From Pelomyxa schiedti (Eukaryota; Evosea; Pelobiontida; Pelomyxidae): DNA of 64,000 nt. The stretch spans positions 1 through 64,000 of the forward strand of contig JAHLWZ010000820.1 in NCBI GenBank assembly GCA_020536535.1, in the 5' to 3' direction. The notes under the pieces are model-generated. The model saw only the letters and a program-made list of their open reading frames with translations, was not told the origin of the DNA and ran no database searches. Positions 10,594 to 23,300 of this stretch are shown here, piece by piece; the first letter of the stretch is position 1, and each line of letters starts with the position of its first letter. Made by a program: the position numbers and the translations under genes.

Positions 10594-12277
10594 TGGGGCC
10601 TTGGTGTCACGAATGGCAATCAAGACATTTGTACGACATTATTTTTAGAATTCTGTCGATTGGCTAAGTAGCCGATCGACAACATCTCTTTAATTGGTTT
10701 AAAAATTAGTCGCGGCCGACACGCGCCGCGGCAAACAACCCGGTACGCAACACAAACCCAACCCGTAACGCAAACACAAACTCCTCGTCGAAAACACACC
10801 AATCTGCGTGCTGCGTAACTATTTCCAAGATCCTTCGAAGTGACAATGTCGCCAGTGGAATAGACTATTGCACCTCGCGGAAGGAAGCAGAGACTCGGGG
10901 GAGGGTGGCGGCGAGATTGGGCCGTCCCCGCAATGCAACAATGGGCTATATGGACTACCTACGATAATTTACGCACACCTTGGGCACTCGTATATTTATG
11001 AGGACTTGTCAATATACGATATTGGCGGCAGTGTATCCAAACTCCTTCATACAGTTTTACTAACTGTTCCATGAGATACAAATTCCCGACCTTTCGCGAA
11101 GCTCGAATACTGTTGGGGCATTTCATTCCCGTTTTAAACATATTCATTTTTTCCCAATAGGAGCTTTTTCCCTTGAGGACCCCCATAGCGTGGGCTGATG
11201 GTGGTGCATTCTGCGGGTTCCCCCTTGGGCTCATCACAGCCACTTTTAGTGTCGTGTGCTCGATCTGCAGCGGCGGCATGGATGTGTTGGGCTCTCCCCC
11301 CTTTTCGCCCGCAGGATGCACCCATCCATCAGATACACCCAGTGCTAGAACTCAAAGGGGTCTCTCTTGGGTTTCTCTCTCACAGTCACTGTGGAGTGGA
11401 GTCACCATCACTCGAAACAAAGCAGTATCAAACCCCTCAATCTCACTACTTCCAGCGACTGTGATGTCATCGTCATCGTCATTGTCATCAAGGGGGTCTC
11501 CGTGGAGTCACACGTGTGCCGGTGGAACCTTGGAAAATATGAAGGCCAAAAAAGGTCTTTCACTTCCACAAGAAAAACCACCCATTAACATTTTTTAGTA
11601 GGTAGAAAATTTTGCGGAATATAAGTCGGTAGCAAAGAAGATGATTGAAGAATAGACTTTATATGCGAAGGTAATCCTCCCTCTGGTGGGTTTCACTGTT
11701 TGCACCGCTTACCACACCTCAAGGTATATGCTTTTGACAAACAGAGAACACACAGCCAGGCAATGGAGTCACTCACACCTCAAGGAACAACACCATCAAC
11801 ACACGCTATCACACAAGAACATCCAAGAGTGCAAATGAATGCACTCTCCTGCTCCCACATCGTCCCCTACACCCCTACCCACGGTGGTTGTAAGAATAAA
11901 ATGTTGCTTTTCGAAGATAAAATCCCAACATCACACCCAATTTTCATACCCAACACGAAAAACTCCAGCGCCACAAAAAATAACAAGCTGGTTATTTTTT
12001 GCTCCCACAATTCGCACCCAGCGAAGCGATGTTTTTATTCGACCCCGGAGCCAAGGAGGAATTTAACTTTTTAACAAGTGGACATCATTTGTGTCGCAAG
12101 ACAGTTTCTTTTAACTGTTTACACCCGCAAAGCGTGGTGCTGTCTCCTTCGAATATTCCTTTGAAAGGAGGCTGTTTTCTAAAACAAAATAAATCGTTGA
12201 GCTGTTTCTTAATGTTGCTCTTGGTTGATGGTTATTTGAATAGAAGAACAGGGCTGTTTGTTTTCTGCCTTCGTTGA
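10594..12277. other. Unresolved region, about 1.7 kb
   Basis: No gene could be assigned. A 120-codon minus-strand ORF with ATG runs from 11321 down to 10959; its start is rich in Pro and Gly and its end in Tyr, Lys and Arg, and it matches nothing I recognise. A short plus-strand stretch at 12000-12120 also looks coding-like. The last part must hold the 5' region of the UNC93-like gene. Confidence 0.35.
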
Positions 12278-14282
12278 ATGAGCGACGAAGGGGCGCCAGG
12301 CCGGAATCAGGACGATACAGCACCGGGAGCTGTGCTAGTTGTGGGAGACCGGCGCGTTGCAATTGTGGGACCTACGCAGACTGGGGACGTGACCTCCATC
12401 AACGTGGAGGACAGTCAGGAAGGGGCCCCGTCCAGCCCCCCTGACGTGGCTGGCACTGAGGCTCAGCCACTCCTCGTGAGTTCTTGTCTTCCCTATACCA
12501 CTTCAGTTCATGAGTCAATTGTCTAGCCTGGAAGAGGGATTGATAACACACTTCCTACGTCTTCTCTGTTGCGCGTGAGTGCTCTGGGGTTTACTTTCTT
12601 TCTGTTGTTTTGTGCCTATAATGCCACCCAAAATTTGCAGGTTAAACGGCCCCTATTTTTATTTTGATTTAAATTTTTGGAAATTGTTAGACGGCAGTGA
12701 ATGCAGACCTTGGGTATATTCTCTTTTTTGTACTACGGCTTCCAACAAATTTGACATTTCAAGATTTTGGGGTCTGGCCTCTCTCTACTTCTCCTTTGGT
12801 TTTCTCAATCCTTTTGGTTAGCTCCCATGATAAATAAACCCAAGTCACTTCCAAACCAGCTCCATTCATTGTGAATTTCCTTGGGCCACGATTATCGCTG
12901 CTAGCAGGCATATTTTACGTTCTTTACATTTCAGCCAATATATATATCATTCCGGGTTTGTATTTGTGTTTCATCTGCCCTTCCTTATTCAACTGCAAAA
13001 CAGCTGTGTACATAATTGCCTCGATTGCAGCGGGCTTCGGTGCCTCATTGATATGGAGTGCTCAAGGAGTTTTTTTAACTTGTTATTCTGTGCCTCATAC
13101 AAGAATTGTAAATCCCCTTTTCCCAATCTGAGGATGGCAAACAAGATGTTGCATTAGACTTTCTTCACGGGACTGTTTTATGGGATTTATCAGACAGCCT
13201 CCATTGTTGGGAATTTGTTGTCGGCTGTTCTTATTGGTATATTCAATTTTCACACCTTCTGCTAACCATAAATAGCTGTGGGATTAGATCTAGAATACGT
13301 TTTTGGGATTCTGGCTGCTGTAGCAGCAGTTGCAACAGCGTTATTCATGCTCCTTAAAAATGTAGCTCCCAAGGATCGTGAAGGAGAAAAATCAGTCAAA
13401 GACTTGCTGCTCGCCACTCTTATTCTCTTTAAAGTATTCTGTCATCTGTTTGCCACAGATCTCCAACTCGATAAAGGAACGAAATTTCATTTTACTTGCT
13501 CCATTGGGGGCATGCTTTGGGTTTTTCCGTGCAATTTACTGGGGAATTCTTCCTTCACTTGTTGGTACTCCCCGACTTCTTTCCCTTTTCCTTCTCTCAT
13601 TAAGGTTGTCTCACAGGTGAAGATGTAGTTGGCATTGTAATGACATGTGCGGGAATTGGCCAAGTTGCTGGGTCTTTTTCCTGGGGACCTCTAGCTGAAC
13701 GGATTGGAGTTGTCAGAACAGTGTGCTCTGGAGGCGTCATAGCACTTATTGCTATGACACTTTTAGGTTGGGAGATCCGCTTCCATGCACAATGCTTGTA
13801 AAACGTATCAACTAATAGATACTCCACTCAACAAATGAACAACTACTGTACAGTTGCTATCCTTTTATTCAGAGAAACAAGCTTAGCTTGGTTCATAGTT
13901 GAAGGCTTTCTTTTATCTCTCACTGATTCCGGTAAAACTTCCAAGATATTTTCCTAAGCTTACTTCTTGCTTCAGCATTTGAAACTCAAGGTCAATCAAC
14001 TGTAGGAACATTCTGGCCAGAGAAGGCTTGTGGCTTTTCTGCGTATACAAGCTACTCCAACAACAGTAACAAAATACTAACAAAACTGCAGTTACGGCCT
14101 TGTGCATTGGACATGTGTGGCAGTCGGAATGGTAGTGAGTTCCTTTGTTCCTCCTGTGGTTATCATAGTAAGTTTCTTTTGTTTTGCATCTGGTATCTGA
14201 CGCAACGAAGATAGTGACAACTGTGCTTCTGTGTTGTGCTTTGTTTTCCTTTGCTGTTCTGATGCACGTTATCCACTGGTAA
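12278..14282 (+). CDS. UNC93-like major-facilitator membrane protein
   Basis: The protein is a polytopic membrane protein of the UNC93/MFS type. The first exon codes a hydrophilic acidic N-terminus (MSDEGAPGRNQDD). Later exons give many membrane segments with typical UNC93 wording: FWGLASLYFSFGFLNPF, LAGIFYVLYISANIYIIPG, GFGASLIWSAQGVFLT, and FTGLFYGIYQTASIVGNLL. The last exon ends in a hydrophobic helix finishing HVIHW before TAA at 14280-14282. Substrate is unknown; animal members regulate K+ channels or chaperone Toll-like receptors, and neither role can be inferred here. It is convergent with the SNF2 gene, 118 bases apart. Splice borders are approximate. Confidence 0.85.
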
Positions 14283-14400
14283 CAAGGAACATTTTGTATT
14301 GACCAAAAACGAATACAATTTTTGTTTGGCAGTGTGGTTTTTATTCACACTAGCTTTTCTTATTCTACACCTTCCTCTCACCCTACTCATTTAGTAAGGC

Positions 14401-17400
14401 TCAAGAAAATAACTTCAGCAAGTCCCCAGCAGACAAAGCAGCCAACAGAGTTGGTGTAGTTCTGAAGTCAATGCAAGCATCACCAGTGGCTCTCTTCCTC
14501 GCTTGGAGCTCTTTCATCTTCTCCTCTATGCTATTGCGTACTATTAGTTGGTAACAATGAACCGGCTTTGTTTGTCCAAGGCGGTGAACCCTCTCTATCT
14601 GTGTTGGGTGAGTGGAGAGAAACGAAATGGAATTTTTGTTGGTTGTTTGCATACCGCTTGTTGTTCAATGGCGGGATTCCACCAGGGGTCCATAATGAAA
14701 ACTACATTGGCGGCAACAAGGTTCAGGGCACAGCCTCCCACCTTGAGAGAAACAAGAAAAATCATACTGCTGTCACATTGTTGAAATGTGTCAACTGCCT
14801 GGGAGTGAAATGGGAAAAAGTTCCCGGTTTATGAAGGAAGGAAACAAACCATGGCTCGCTGGTTCAGGGACATTGCACCATCAAGTCTTACAGTGTTAAA
14901 ACCTTCATTCTCAAGCCGGTCACCTACTATATCAAGAAACGATGTGAACTGCGAAAAAACTAGGCACTTCTGCTTGGGGTCGACAGCAAGCAACTCCCTC
15001 AACTTCTTTACAAGATAATTCAGCTTTGCACATTCCACAGGAGGTTCGCCGGATGATTTGGTTGATGAGGTAGTCACTGATGACGAAATTTCTATTTTCG
15101 CCTTAATGTCAGTCTCGGTTAAAATGAGGCTTGCATACTCTCTGCCTGGGGGGGAGTGTATTTGCGGAGGTCAGTATCAGACAGAGCAGCATCGCAAAGG
15201 GGACAACTTCTATTCACTTCAAGCGACTTCAAGATGCATCCCTACAAAGAGATGGGTAATAAGCTGCAAGCAAAAGCAGAAGGGGTGTACTTTGCAGAAT
15301 GCGTGCTTGCACGGAGTAAATACTATGTCCGTATCCATTGGCTCAAGACATAAAGCGCAATCATCACCAGGTCCTGCAAGTGGTGCTACAGCTGAGGGGA
15401 TAGACTCGGGGTCCGCAACAAGTTTTTTGAACTCCTCTGTGAGCTTGTCAAAATCCCAAACCTACAGCTATTTAGTTCACTACAACATAGAAAAGGGTAC
15501 CTTGGCGGCCTTGTTTTCAGCGAACTCCTCCATTGCTGACTGCATATAAAGGAAGGGATGCAAGACCATCTGACGGAGATGGAGGAGAAGGGAAAGGATG
15601 AAGATATACTGTTCACGGATCTTTTTCAAACGGGCATATTCAGTTTTCTCATTTTCGAGTACTTCATTAAATTGGTCTTGAGAGTTGGCCCACAAGGCGT
15701 CATAAAATGCTCGAACTTCTGGGGAAAGCTCAATTTCAACAACTTCAGTGTGCAATGGTGGCAATGATAAAATGGGTTTCCCAGCATATTGCATGGACTT
15801 TGTTCGCCTCAGCATGTGCGTATTGACAAGACAATGCAAAGCGTCCAGACCTCTGACATTTCGACCCCGCAAGGGTTGCACGACTTGCTCACTGTACCAT
15901 TTCATGTCAGCACACACAGGAACTTTGATGAAGTGAAAAAGGCTCCATAAGTCAATAGCCGAATTGTGAAACGGAGTTCCAGTCATGCACCTTTGTTGAA
16001 TTGTAAGCCTGAAATGAAAAGAGGGGGAGTACCATCTTCTTTTACTTTCCAGAAGACAGGCTGCCCGAGAGACTCTCGACTTGGGATTCTTTATTATATG
16101 AGCTTCGTCAAGTACCACACGATGCCAGTTGTATCGGAACAATCCTGTGCGTTGTGCAAGTGGTGTCTCGGAAGAAACTAGTTCCTGAGTAGCCTTGTTT
16201 ACTACTGCCTCACGTGAAATGATGCCGTATGAGGTGAGAACAACGGAGTACTTGGAAAATGATTTCTTGTGGTGACGTGAGGACCCATGGTAAAGCAGAA
16301 CATCAAAGTTCTGTTTTGGGTTCACATATCGTCGTATTTCTGTTATCCACTGATGAAGAGCTGTTGTTGGGGCAACAATGAGAGTTGCAGGGCAATTATG
16401 GTCTTCCTTTTCTCTCTCGGACCTGCCGTGCCCGGTTTCTTCATGCCAGTCTTCATCACTTGAGTCACTGTCACTCTCAGATTCACTCTTTTCTTTTTCA
16501 GGTTCACTTTCCTCTGTATCGGGAAGAGCAGGTGCTGTGTGCTTACCAGCACTTTTACCACAACTTTTATAGGCGAGTGGATGGTTTTGAACTATTAAAC
16601 TAACCATCTGGAGGGTCTTCCCCATCCCCATCTGTATGTAGGAAAGAGAATTTAATTAGTACAAAAAAATATATATGTAAGAGGACCTACCTCATCACAG
16701 AGTAATCCACCGCCTTGTTCTTTGTCATGCTGGCACATCCAATGCAAACCCTGCTTCTGGTACGGCTTAAGAGGGATCACAATGGATGGGGGAGGTTCCA
16801 TCATGGGAAGGTTATCACACTCTGAATGCGCTTTATTAAGCAATCCATTGACTTTAACTTGTTCCTCTATGTCATCCTGATCCAAAAGTGCTAACTCGGA
16901 GCCAAACTGGGGAAGATGATGGAAACTTTTTGGTAATGCGGGTGCTTGAGAACAAGTTTCATCTGAACTTGGCGCATCAGGCGGCCATGAGAGCATTGAA
17001 AGAAGTTGGTTTGGAACGTTATGCGGGGTGTCTTGCGTAAGATCAATCACTTGTGAGGGGTCCATAGGGTAATCTTGTTTAACACTGGTAGGCAGTATAA
17101 TGGGAGACAGGGTTCGCCTGGGAGGGGGAGTTGTAGGCTCTTGAACTAATTTTTGAAGCTGTTCCCATGGCAACCCTGTGCGTCCCAACGGTCCAAAGGA
17201 TGGGAATTGCGAGGCAAAAGATTGGCATGGCATTGGAGGTTTGGATACATTTTTAATGTCTCTCGGCTGTAGGACTACTATATCGTCATCAATTTGTATG
17301 GTTTGGTTCCGTTCTTGTTTTGGGTCCAACTTCACATGTGCAGAGCTTGTTGTTGTGCAAGTAAACGAGTCTGGAGGAGGGAGTGGTGAGGGGCTCTTCA

Positions 17401-18372
17401 GCTTCACTCGGTCCAGATTTGGCTTAACATGTTCCTGTAGTTCAAGGTTGTTTCTAGTGTCAGGGGGTGCTGCTGGAACCACGGGAATCTCCAATGAAGG
17501 AAATGAGCAGATAGCTGGCAGAGAGTGTATTGGAACCACAGGTAAAGGTACTGGTAAGACTTTTTGTTCACTATCAGCAGCACGCAAAACATCAGGTGAA
17601 AGTCTTGGTCGCTTCGAGGTTTCACTCTGCCACAAATATGTTAGCAACAGTGGCAATTAATCAAAAACATATTAATAATAAATAATAATAATAAGAACCG
17701 AGAATGGCAATTTGAAGAAGCAGCAGGCACCTTGAGAGCCGCTTCCATACAGGCACCAGGCAGCCTCTTTCTATTGCTATTGCTATTGCACTTGTTACTG
17801 CTGTCCACGATGTAGCACTCCTCCCCGTCATCATCAGCCGCAGCAGCAGCCGTGTCCGCTTGCTGCTGCTGCTGTCGTTGCTGCCTCTGCGTGTTTTGGT
17901 ACTGCCCAAGTAGGTGCTGGTGCTGGTGCTGGTGCGGGTGGTGCTGGTGGTGGCGGTGCTGCTGGTAGTGCCGCAGCAGCCTCTGCTGGTACTGGCGCTG
18001 CAGCTGCTGCAACAGGACGTTGTCGATCGCGATGGGGCTGGGGCTGGGGGTGCTGGGGCTGGGGATGAGGCCGAGGCCGAGGCCGAGCGCGGGCCCGAGG
18101 CCGGGGGGGCTGGGGCCGAGCCTGGGGCGGCCGCCGCCGAAAAACAGGTTGCCGCCGCCGCTCCTGGGGTAGTCGACGTTGGTGGTGGGCATCACGATCT
18201 GGATCTCGTCCTCCTCGTCCCCAGCGATCCTGCACGCGTCGTAGTTGGTGGCGCTGCTGCCGCCGTCGTCATCGTCGTCGTCGTCGGGGATCACCACGAC
18301 GTCGTCCTTGGGGTCGCGCGGCGGCGCTGCCGCCGACGAGGACGTCGTGGAGGTCGAGACGGGCAAGGGCAA
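14401..18372 (-). CDS. SNF2-family translocase with embedded RING and SUMO-interaction motifs (RAD16/ULS1-like)
   Basis: This is a DNA translocase and probable ubiquitin ligase of the RAD5/RAD16/ULS1/HLTF group. The Walker A region reads [12 protein letters not shown] across an intron (about 16613-16710); the DEAH box is [13 protein letters not shown] finger lies between the two helicase lobes (15140-15345): CALC...CKHAFC...CPLC. The second lobe has [12 protein letters not shown] and ends VHRLGQTKP (about 14565-14590). The long N-terminal part is low-complexity (His, Gln, Gly) and holds short motifs like SUMO-interaction motifs: [15 protein letters not shown] and DIVVLQP. The true start is unclear: the frame opens at a TTG near 18372 and no upstream in-frame ATG is visible, so a 5' exon may be missing. 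Confidence 0.9.
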
Positions 18373-19024
18373 GGGTTGAAGGCACGACGTTTTGTTGGGC
18401 TGGTTGTCGGGTTTTTGTTGGGGTTTGGTTTGTGTTTCGGGTTAAAATGCAGTACTGTCACGGGGGAATGGTGTCCTGTCTTGGGAAATTTTTGATTTTC
18501 GAAATTGGGTGATGAGTAAGGATTAATTGGAGGTATGGAAGGTGGGTCGACTGAGACAAATGCGCCGAGATGAGGAGCATGAGATGAACGTGTTCTACTG
18601 TAGAGGAGAGTTGGGGCTATGGGCGCAGGGAGGTTTTTCGGCCTTCGTGCCTGTTGATATTGCTTCTTTTTGTGGGATCTTTAGCCCAACATCCAAATCC
18701 ATGTCCCGACATGTGAAAAAGGTAATCGCTAAACTAGCACCTTACGAATTTTGGGCAACAAAAACCGTTTGTGTAAGATAACGTAAGTAACTTGCCAGAA
18801 ACAAACATTTAAAAAAAAAAAAAAGGCGGTACAGGGGGGCAAGGCGGTAGCGCGTCCAGCCGGACATTATTTATAAATACAAGGGTTCGAGATCTTGTCC
18901 TAACCACACCGAATACGAACTACCTTTCTTTGTTTCTCATAGAGGTTTTTTTCCCCCCGGTTTTCGTATCTACGCCTTTTCTTGTTTTAATTTTTTTGTA
19001 ACGTAATTTGTTAACAGGGCTCTC
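18373..19024. other. Divergent intergenic region, SNF2-RING / GATA
   Basis: The spacer is about 650 bases. It holds a poly(A) run at 18811-18824 followed by a stretch with tRNA-promoter-like words (GGTAGCGCGTC at 18846, GGTTCGAGATC at 18884), but no tRNA cloverleaf can be folded. Promoters for both genes are inferred from position. Confidence 0.4.
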
Positions 19025-20079
19025 ATGGACTCGAGTGTGGTTTTTCAACTTAACTTACGTGCCAGTCTGCCTCATATTCCAATTCCTCGCTTGCAAGAGA
19101 CTATTGATGTAATAACAGCACTTGACAAGTCCTCCCACTCCACACGCGTTAAGGTATCCCCTGCTTCTCACCTTGACAATTCCCTTACCGCCATTCAGAC
19201 TCACGTACTTCAAGTCCTTTTGGCCGAATTGCAGGCTGAAGACAATATACGTCAAAGTATGGCCAGCTTGCGTACTCCCATTCCCGCTGCCTCGGCCATG
19301 GATGGGCCCCCTCCAATTATTTCTCCAGTATCTCCTGCGTCGCCGTCGACGCTTCCTGTCTTGTCTCCTGTTTCTCCTGTACAACAGAACAATACCGCTT
19401 TGCAAACTGCTTTGCTCTCTCTGGTGCCTCTTATATCATCGCTTACATCCCCTCTGATGTACGCGTCGAACTTTGGGCCATCGTCGTCACAAGCATCACC
19501 GCCCCCTCCCACTGTAGAACAAACTGCATCTAGTCCTGTTTCCACTGCTACCGTGTCCTCAAGTGCAACTCCGAGCAATGAAGAGGCTTCCCCTAAGCGC
19601 AGTGGCAGTGTCACTCCGCCTTCATCATCGCCTGAGACTTGTCCTGCTTCTCCTCGCTCTCCGTATGTTTTATGTGGAACCTTATTTTTTTCTTAAAACA
19701 TTTCACAGGGGTGGACCAGCCACTTTTTTCTGGACAATGGAGATGCAAGGGAACAACGCCCCTGCAAAACCTCGAAGGGTACTACACCTAACTTTCGTAA
19801 AAACGTTCTGACACCTGCACACAGAGGGCAAGAGCTAAAAACCCAGCTGCGTTCTTCTGCCATAAGTGCGGAACCACTGAGACTATAGAATGGCGCAGGG
19901 GCCCTGATAACTGCAAATCGTATCCACCTACCAGTTGTTTCCCTCCACTAACAATTGCCACTAGCTTGTGTAACGGCTGCGGGCTCCGCTTTGCCAAAAT
20001 GGTGAAGAAAGAGCTTAGGACGCCACCGAATCCAACCTGCTCTTTTGCTGTTGACACACTGCTCAACCCGATCAACTGA
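19025..20079 (+). CDS. GATA-type zinc finger protein
   Basis: This is a probable sequence-specific transcription factor with one C-terminal GATA finger. The N-terminal exon (19025 to about 19660) is rich in Ser, Pro and Thr after a short conserved-looking start (MDSSVVFQLNLRASLP). The finger reads CHKCGTTETIEWRRGPD...KSLCNGCGLRFAK. The correct CX2CX18CX2C spacing appears only after removing a 45-base intron at 19920-19964 (GT...CTAAC...AG), which otherwise is open and would lengthen the loop to 33 residues. Two further introns lie near 19664 and 19780. The stop is TGA at 20077-20079. Fungal and amoebozoan GATA factors often have a single finger. Targets are unknown. Confidence 0.9.
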
Positions 20080-20386
20080 ACTATCTCTACTCTGGCTCAA
20101 GGGGCAGACTCAGGCCTACTACTACCGCTGCTCTGCGTGCCTTTTTTTTTTTTCTTTTTGGTGTTTTTGTGTTTTTGGCAACCCAATGTATTAACAAAGG
20201 GTTTTTTGGGGTTTTTTCCTTATCTGTATGCTTTCTATTCCCTGCAGCTTCTCCAAAGAAGCTAAAATCAAACAATTCCCTCGAAGTTCATGGAAACATC
20301 ACATTCCGGCAAAACGAATACTATGAGGAAATGGTTTCCGGCCGGAAACATAAATCATAAAAAAAAACCAGAACCAAGATCCAGCC
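20080..20386. other. Intergenic, GATA / flavodiiron genes
   Basis: This 307-base stretch between two plus-strand genes has long T runs and GTTTTT repeats around 20140-20220, typical of a 3' flank. I saw no gene. Confidence 0.4.
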
Positions 20387-23300
20387 ATGGCTAGTACACC
20401 AGAGGTGAGGGCGTTGCCGGTCTTTCCTCCTACGAGTGAGGGAGTGTCGTTGTATTGGGTCGGCGTGTTCGACCCTATGTTGCGTGTTTTTGACATCATA
20501 ATGCACACGCCGTATGGTACGACGTACAATAGCTATCTTCTGAAGTGCCCCACCGCGAATGTACTTTTTGAGACTGTTAAGGAGCCCTTCTTCGACGGTT
20601 TGTTTCCTTCCACGTGATTTGGCATCCCTTGACGATGGTACAGAGTTTTGGAAGAGGCTGTGCACTGTTTTCAATCCAGAAACCGAGAAGATTGACTACA
20701 TCATTCTTAACCACACCGAACCAGGTTAGAGTTTTCTCATAGCACTTACCCACACGCTTATCCTTCCCAACACAAGATCACTCTGGAGCGCTTTCACTTC
20801 TTCTCCAGAAGTATCCTAAAGCAACAGTAGTTTTCCGACTCAAGGTAAAATAACTTATCTCCACTTAGGTTGTGGCCACACAAACGGCTATCAGAAATCT
20901 GGAGCAAATTGCGCACCCTGCATTTACTCCTGAAATTGCCCGCAAACCTATCACTCCGTCCCCCACTCCACTCTCCCTTTCCTTAGGGCCTGTCTCAATT
21001 GATTTCCATGTTGCACCTTTACTTCATTGGCCTGATACAATGTTCAGTCATGTACACGGCGCAAATGGTTCTGAAGTTCCTCCAGTTCTTGTCACCTGTG
21101 ATTTCTTTGGGGCACATTACTGCAATACCGCAGTATTCAACGACACCATTGCGGCCTCTTCACCTGGCGGTGAGCAGGTCGCCTCAATGCTCGACGCCTA
21201 TAAGTATTACTTTGACTGTGTAAGTCTGTTTTCGATTGACTTGAATTCATTCCTGTTAGATTTTTGGTCCATTTAAACCATATGTACTGAAAGGTCTTGC
21301 CATAGCTAAAACCCTCAAATTCGAGGCTATTTGTTGTTCTCATGGTCCTGTTTTGAGAAATGACATCCCCTACTATCTTGGTATATACCATTATGTAAGA
21401 AATAAATCTGCCTAACCTGCCTCTCAGACTTGTACAACAAGTGGGCACAACCTCCAGTCCTGGAGAATAAAGTTGTTATAGCTTATGTTTCTGCATATAA
21501 ATACACTCGAATGATGGCTTCAGCTATTGCAGAAGGTTGTTTTCACAAAATTTCTTTATCTCCGACCCCTTGTAGGCCTAACGTCAGTTGGGGTAACACC
21601 TGCCTTATTTGATATGGTGGAGACCAAACTCGATGAAGTTGTTGGTGCTTTGGATTCATCAAAAGGTTCCTCCTCCAATCTTTTTCAAACAAGCCAACCA
21701 TCTTGTAGGTCTCTTACTTGGTACGCCAACAATTGTTGGAGAAGCATTACCCCCAATTTGGGACATTGCCAGTCGACTCAACCCCATCATCCACTCACAT
21801 CTCCACCTCGGAGTATTTGGAAGCTATGGCTGGAGTGGAGAAGGCGGCCGCAACATGCAAAGCAGGATCGACCAACTGGGAAGCAGGTGTAGTGTACCAC
21901 TAGAGGCACTGACGGTAAGGTTCAAACCCACTCCCGAGCAGTTGCAGCAATGTACCGATTGGGGCAAGAAGTTTGGACGTGCAGTTAATGGTGACAACTA
22001 CTGAAATTACTGGGCACTAACGTTTTTTAGGTGAAAAAATTAACGAAAGAAAAAAACCTGCCCCAGTATCGTCATCGTCACTGAGTAAATTCGCCAAATC
22101 CCCTGCGGCCGCCATTCCAAATGATGGAAAGATGAGAAAGTGGAAGTGCATTGTATGCGGGTAAAGAGTCCATAAGTTAACGCCAGCTTATGATCTCTAG
22201 TGAAATTGTAATCAGCATACTGCCTCCATCCATATGTCGCGCCTGTGGGGCAGGAGTTGAAGCCTTTGTTTGCATAGGCTTAGCTGGTGAGGCGACTTCT
22301 CAGTCTACTTTTTCCGGTAAGGTTGTCATAATCGGTTCTGGTGCTGCTGCAACTTCTGCCGCCAAGGTTCCCTATGAGCACCCCGCAATTAGGTTTTTTA
22401 AGACGCTTTTTAGGCAATTAGAGAGATCAACAAAACAGCAGAGATTGTAATGATTTCACAGGAGGGGGCAAAGCCATACTACAGACCGAGTTTGTCCAAA
22501 CTAATGGCAAAACCGGAATTAATTCACGCCCCTGAGTTCTACCTTCTTCCTGAAGACTGGTGTTTCTTTTTTCTCCTTTCTTTTTTCATCTTATTGCCTC
22601 CAGGTATGACACTAATAACGTCCAAACTATCTTCAACACAATTGTCACACAAATTAACCCCGCGGTATGGTTTCCGTTAAAATAAAAAACCTAATGAAAA
22701 ACCAGGCCAAAACAATAACGGCCAATGAAAAAGAGATGCATTACGATTCTCTTATCATTGCCACTGGAGGGGAATGTTTTGTCCCCTTTAGTGAGGACAT
22801 GCAATACCCACATAAGCGTAATGTATTTAGCGTGCGGTGCTTGAACGATTGCTTGAGAATCCAAGAGTTTGTGAAAGCAGAGTCTCCAAAGTCTTGTATT
22901 GTTATTGGTGGTAAGTTTTGTTCTTGTGCACTTTCAGGTAACTAATTTTGCTATCCAAGGTGGTCTTGCGGCACTAGAGGGCGCCTCATCACTCAAGGAA
23001 ATGGGGCTAACAAACATTCACATGGTTGAACTCATGCCACGTATACTTCCGCGGCAATTATCTGAGCTGGCATCCAAGTATACCCAATATCCTTTCTCCC
23101 CTTGCCTCAAAATTTCCAGGCTCTATCAAGAGATATTGACTAAAAGTGGTCTTGCATTGCATTTTGGTTGCAGTGCACAATCAGTTCTTCTTAGTGAAGA
23201 CAAAAAACGTGCCACTGGCATATGTCTATCCACAGGGGAGTCCCTGTCTGCGGATCTGGTTTGTTACTTTGCCGCCTATTTGGTTTCACATTCAGCAGAT

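Noticed and set aside
17834-18495. Val/Leu-rich plus-strand ORF and Arg/Pro-rich minus-strand ORF
   Set aside because: Both are frame shadows of the low-complexity N-terminus of the SNF2-RING gene.
18830-18905. tRNA-like sequence with A-box-like GGTAGCGCGTC and B-box-like GGTTCGAGATC
   Set aside because: Acceptor stem ends do not pair and the T-stem is poor; at most a decayed tRNA or a SINE head. Not enough to call an RNA gene.
19860-20020. GATA finger with an unusual 33-residue loop
   Set aside because: The extra residues are an in-frame 45-base intron with GT, CTAAC and AG; the spliced loop has normal length.
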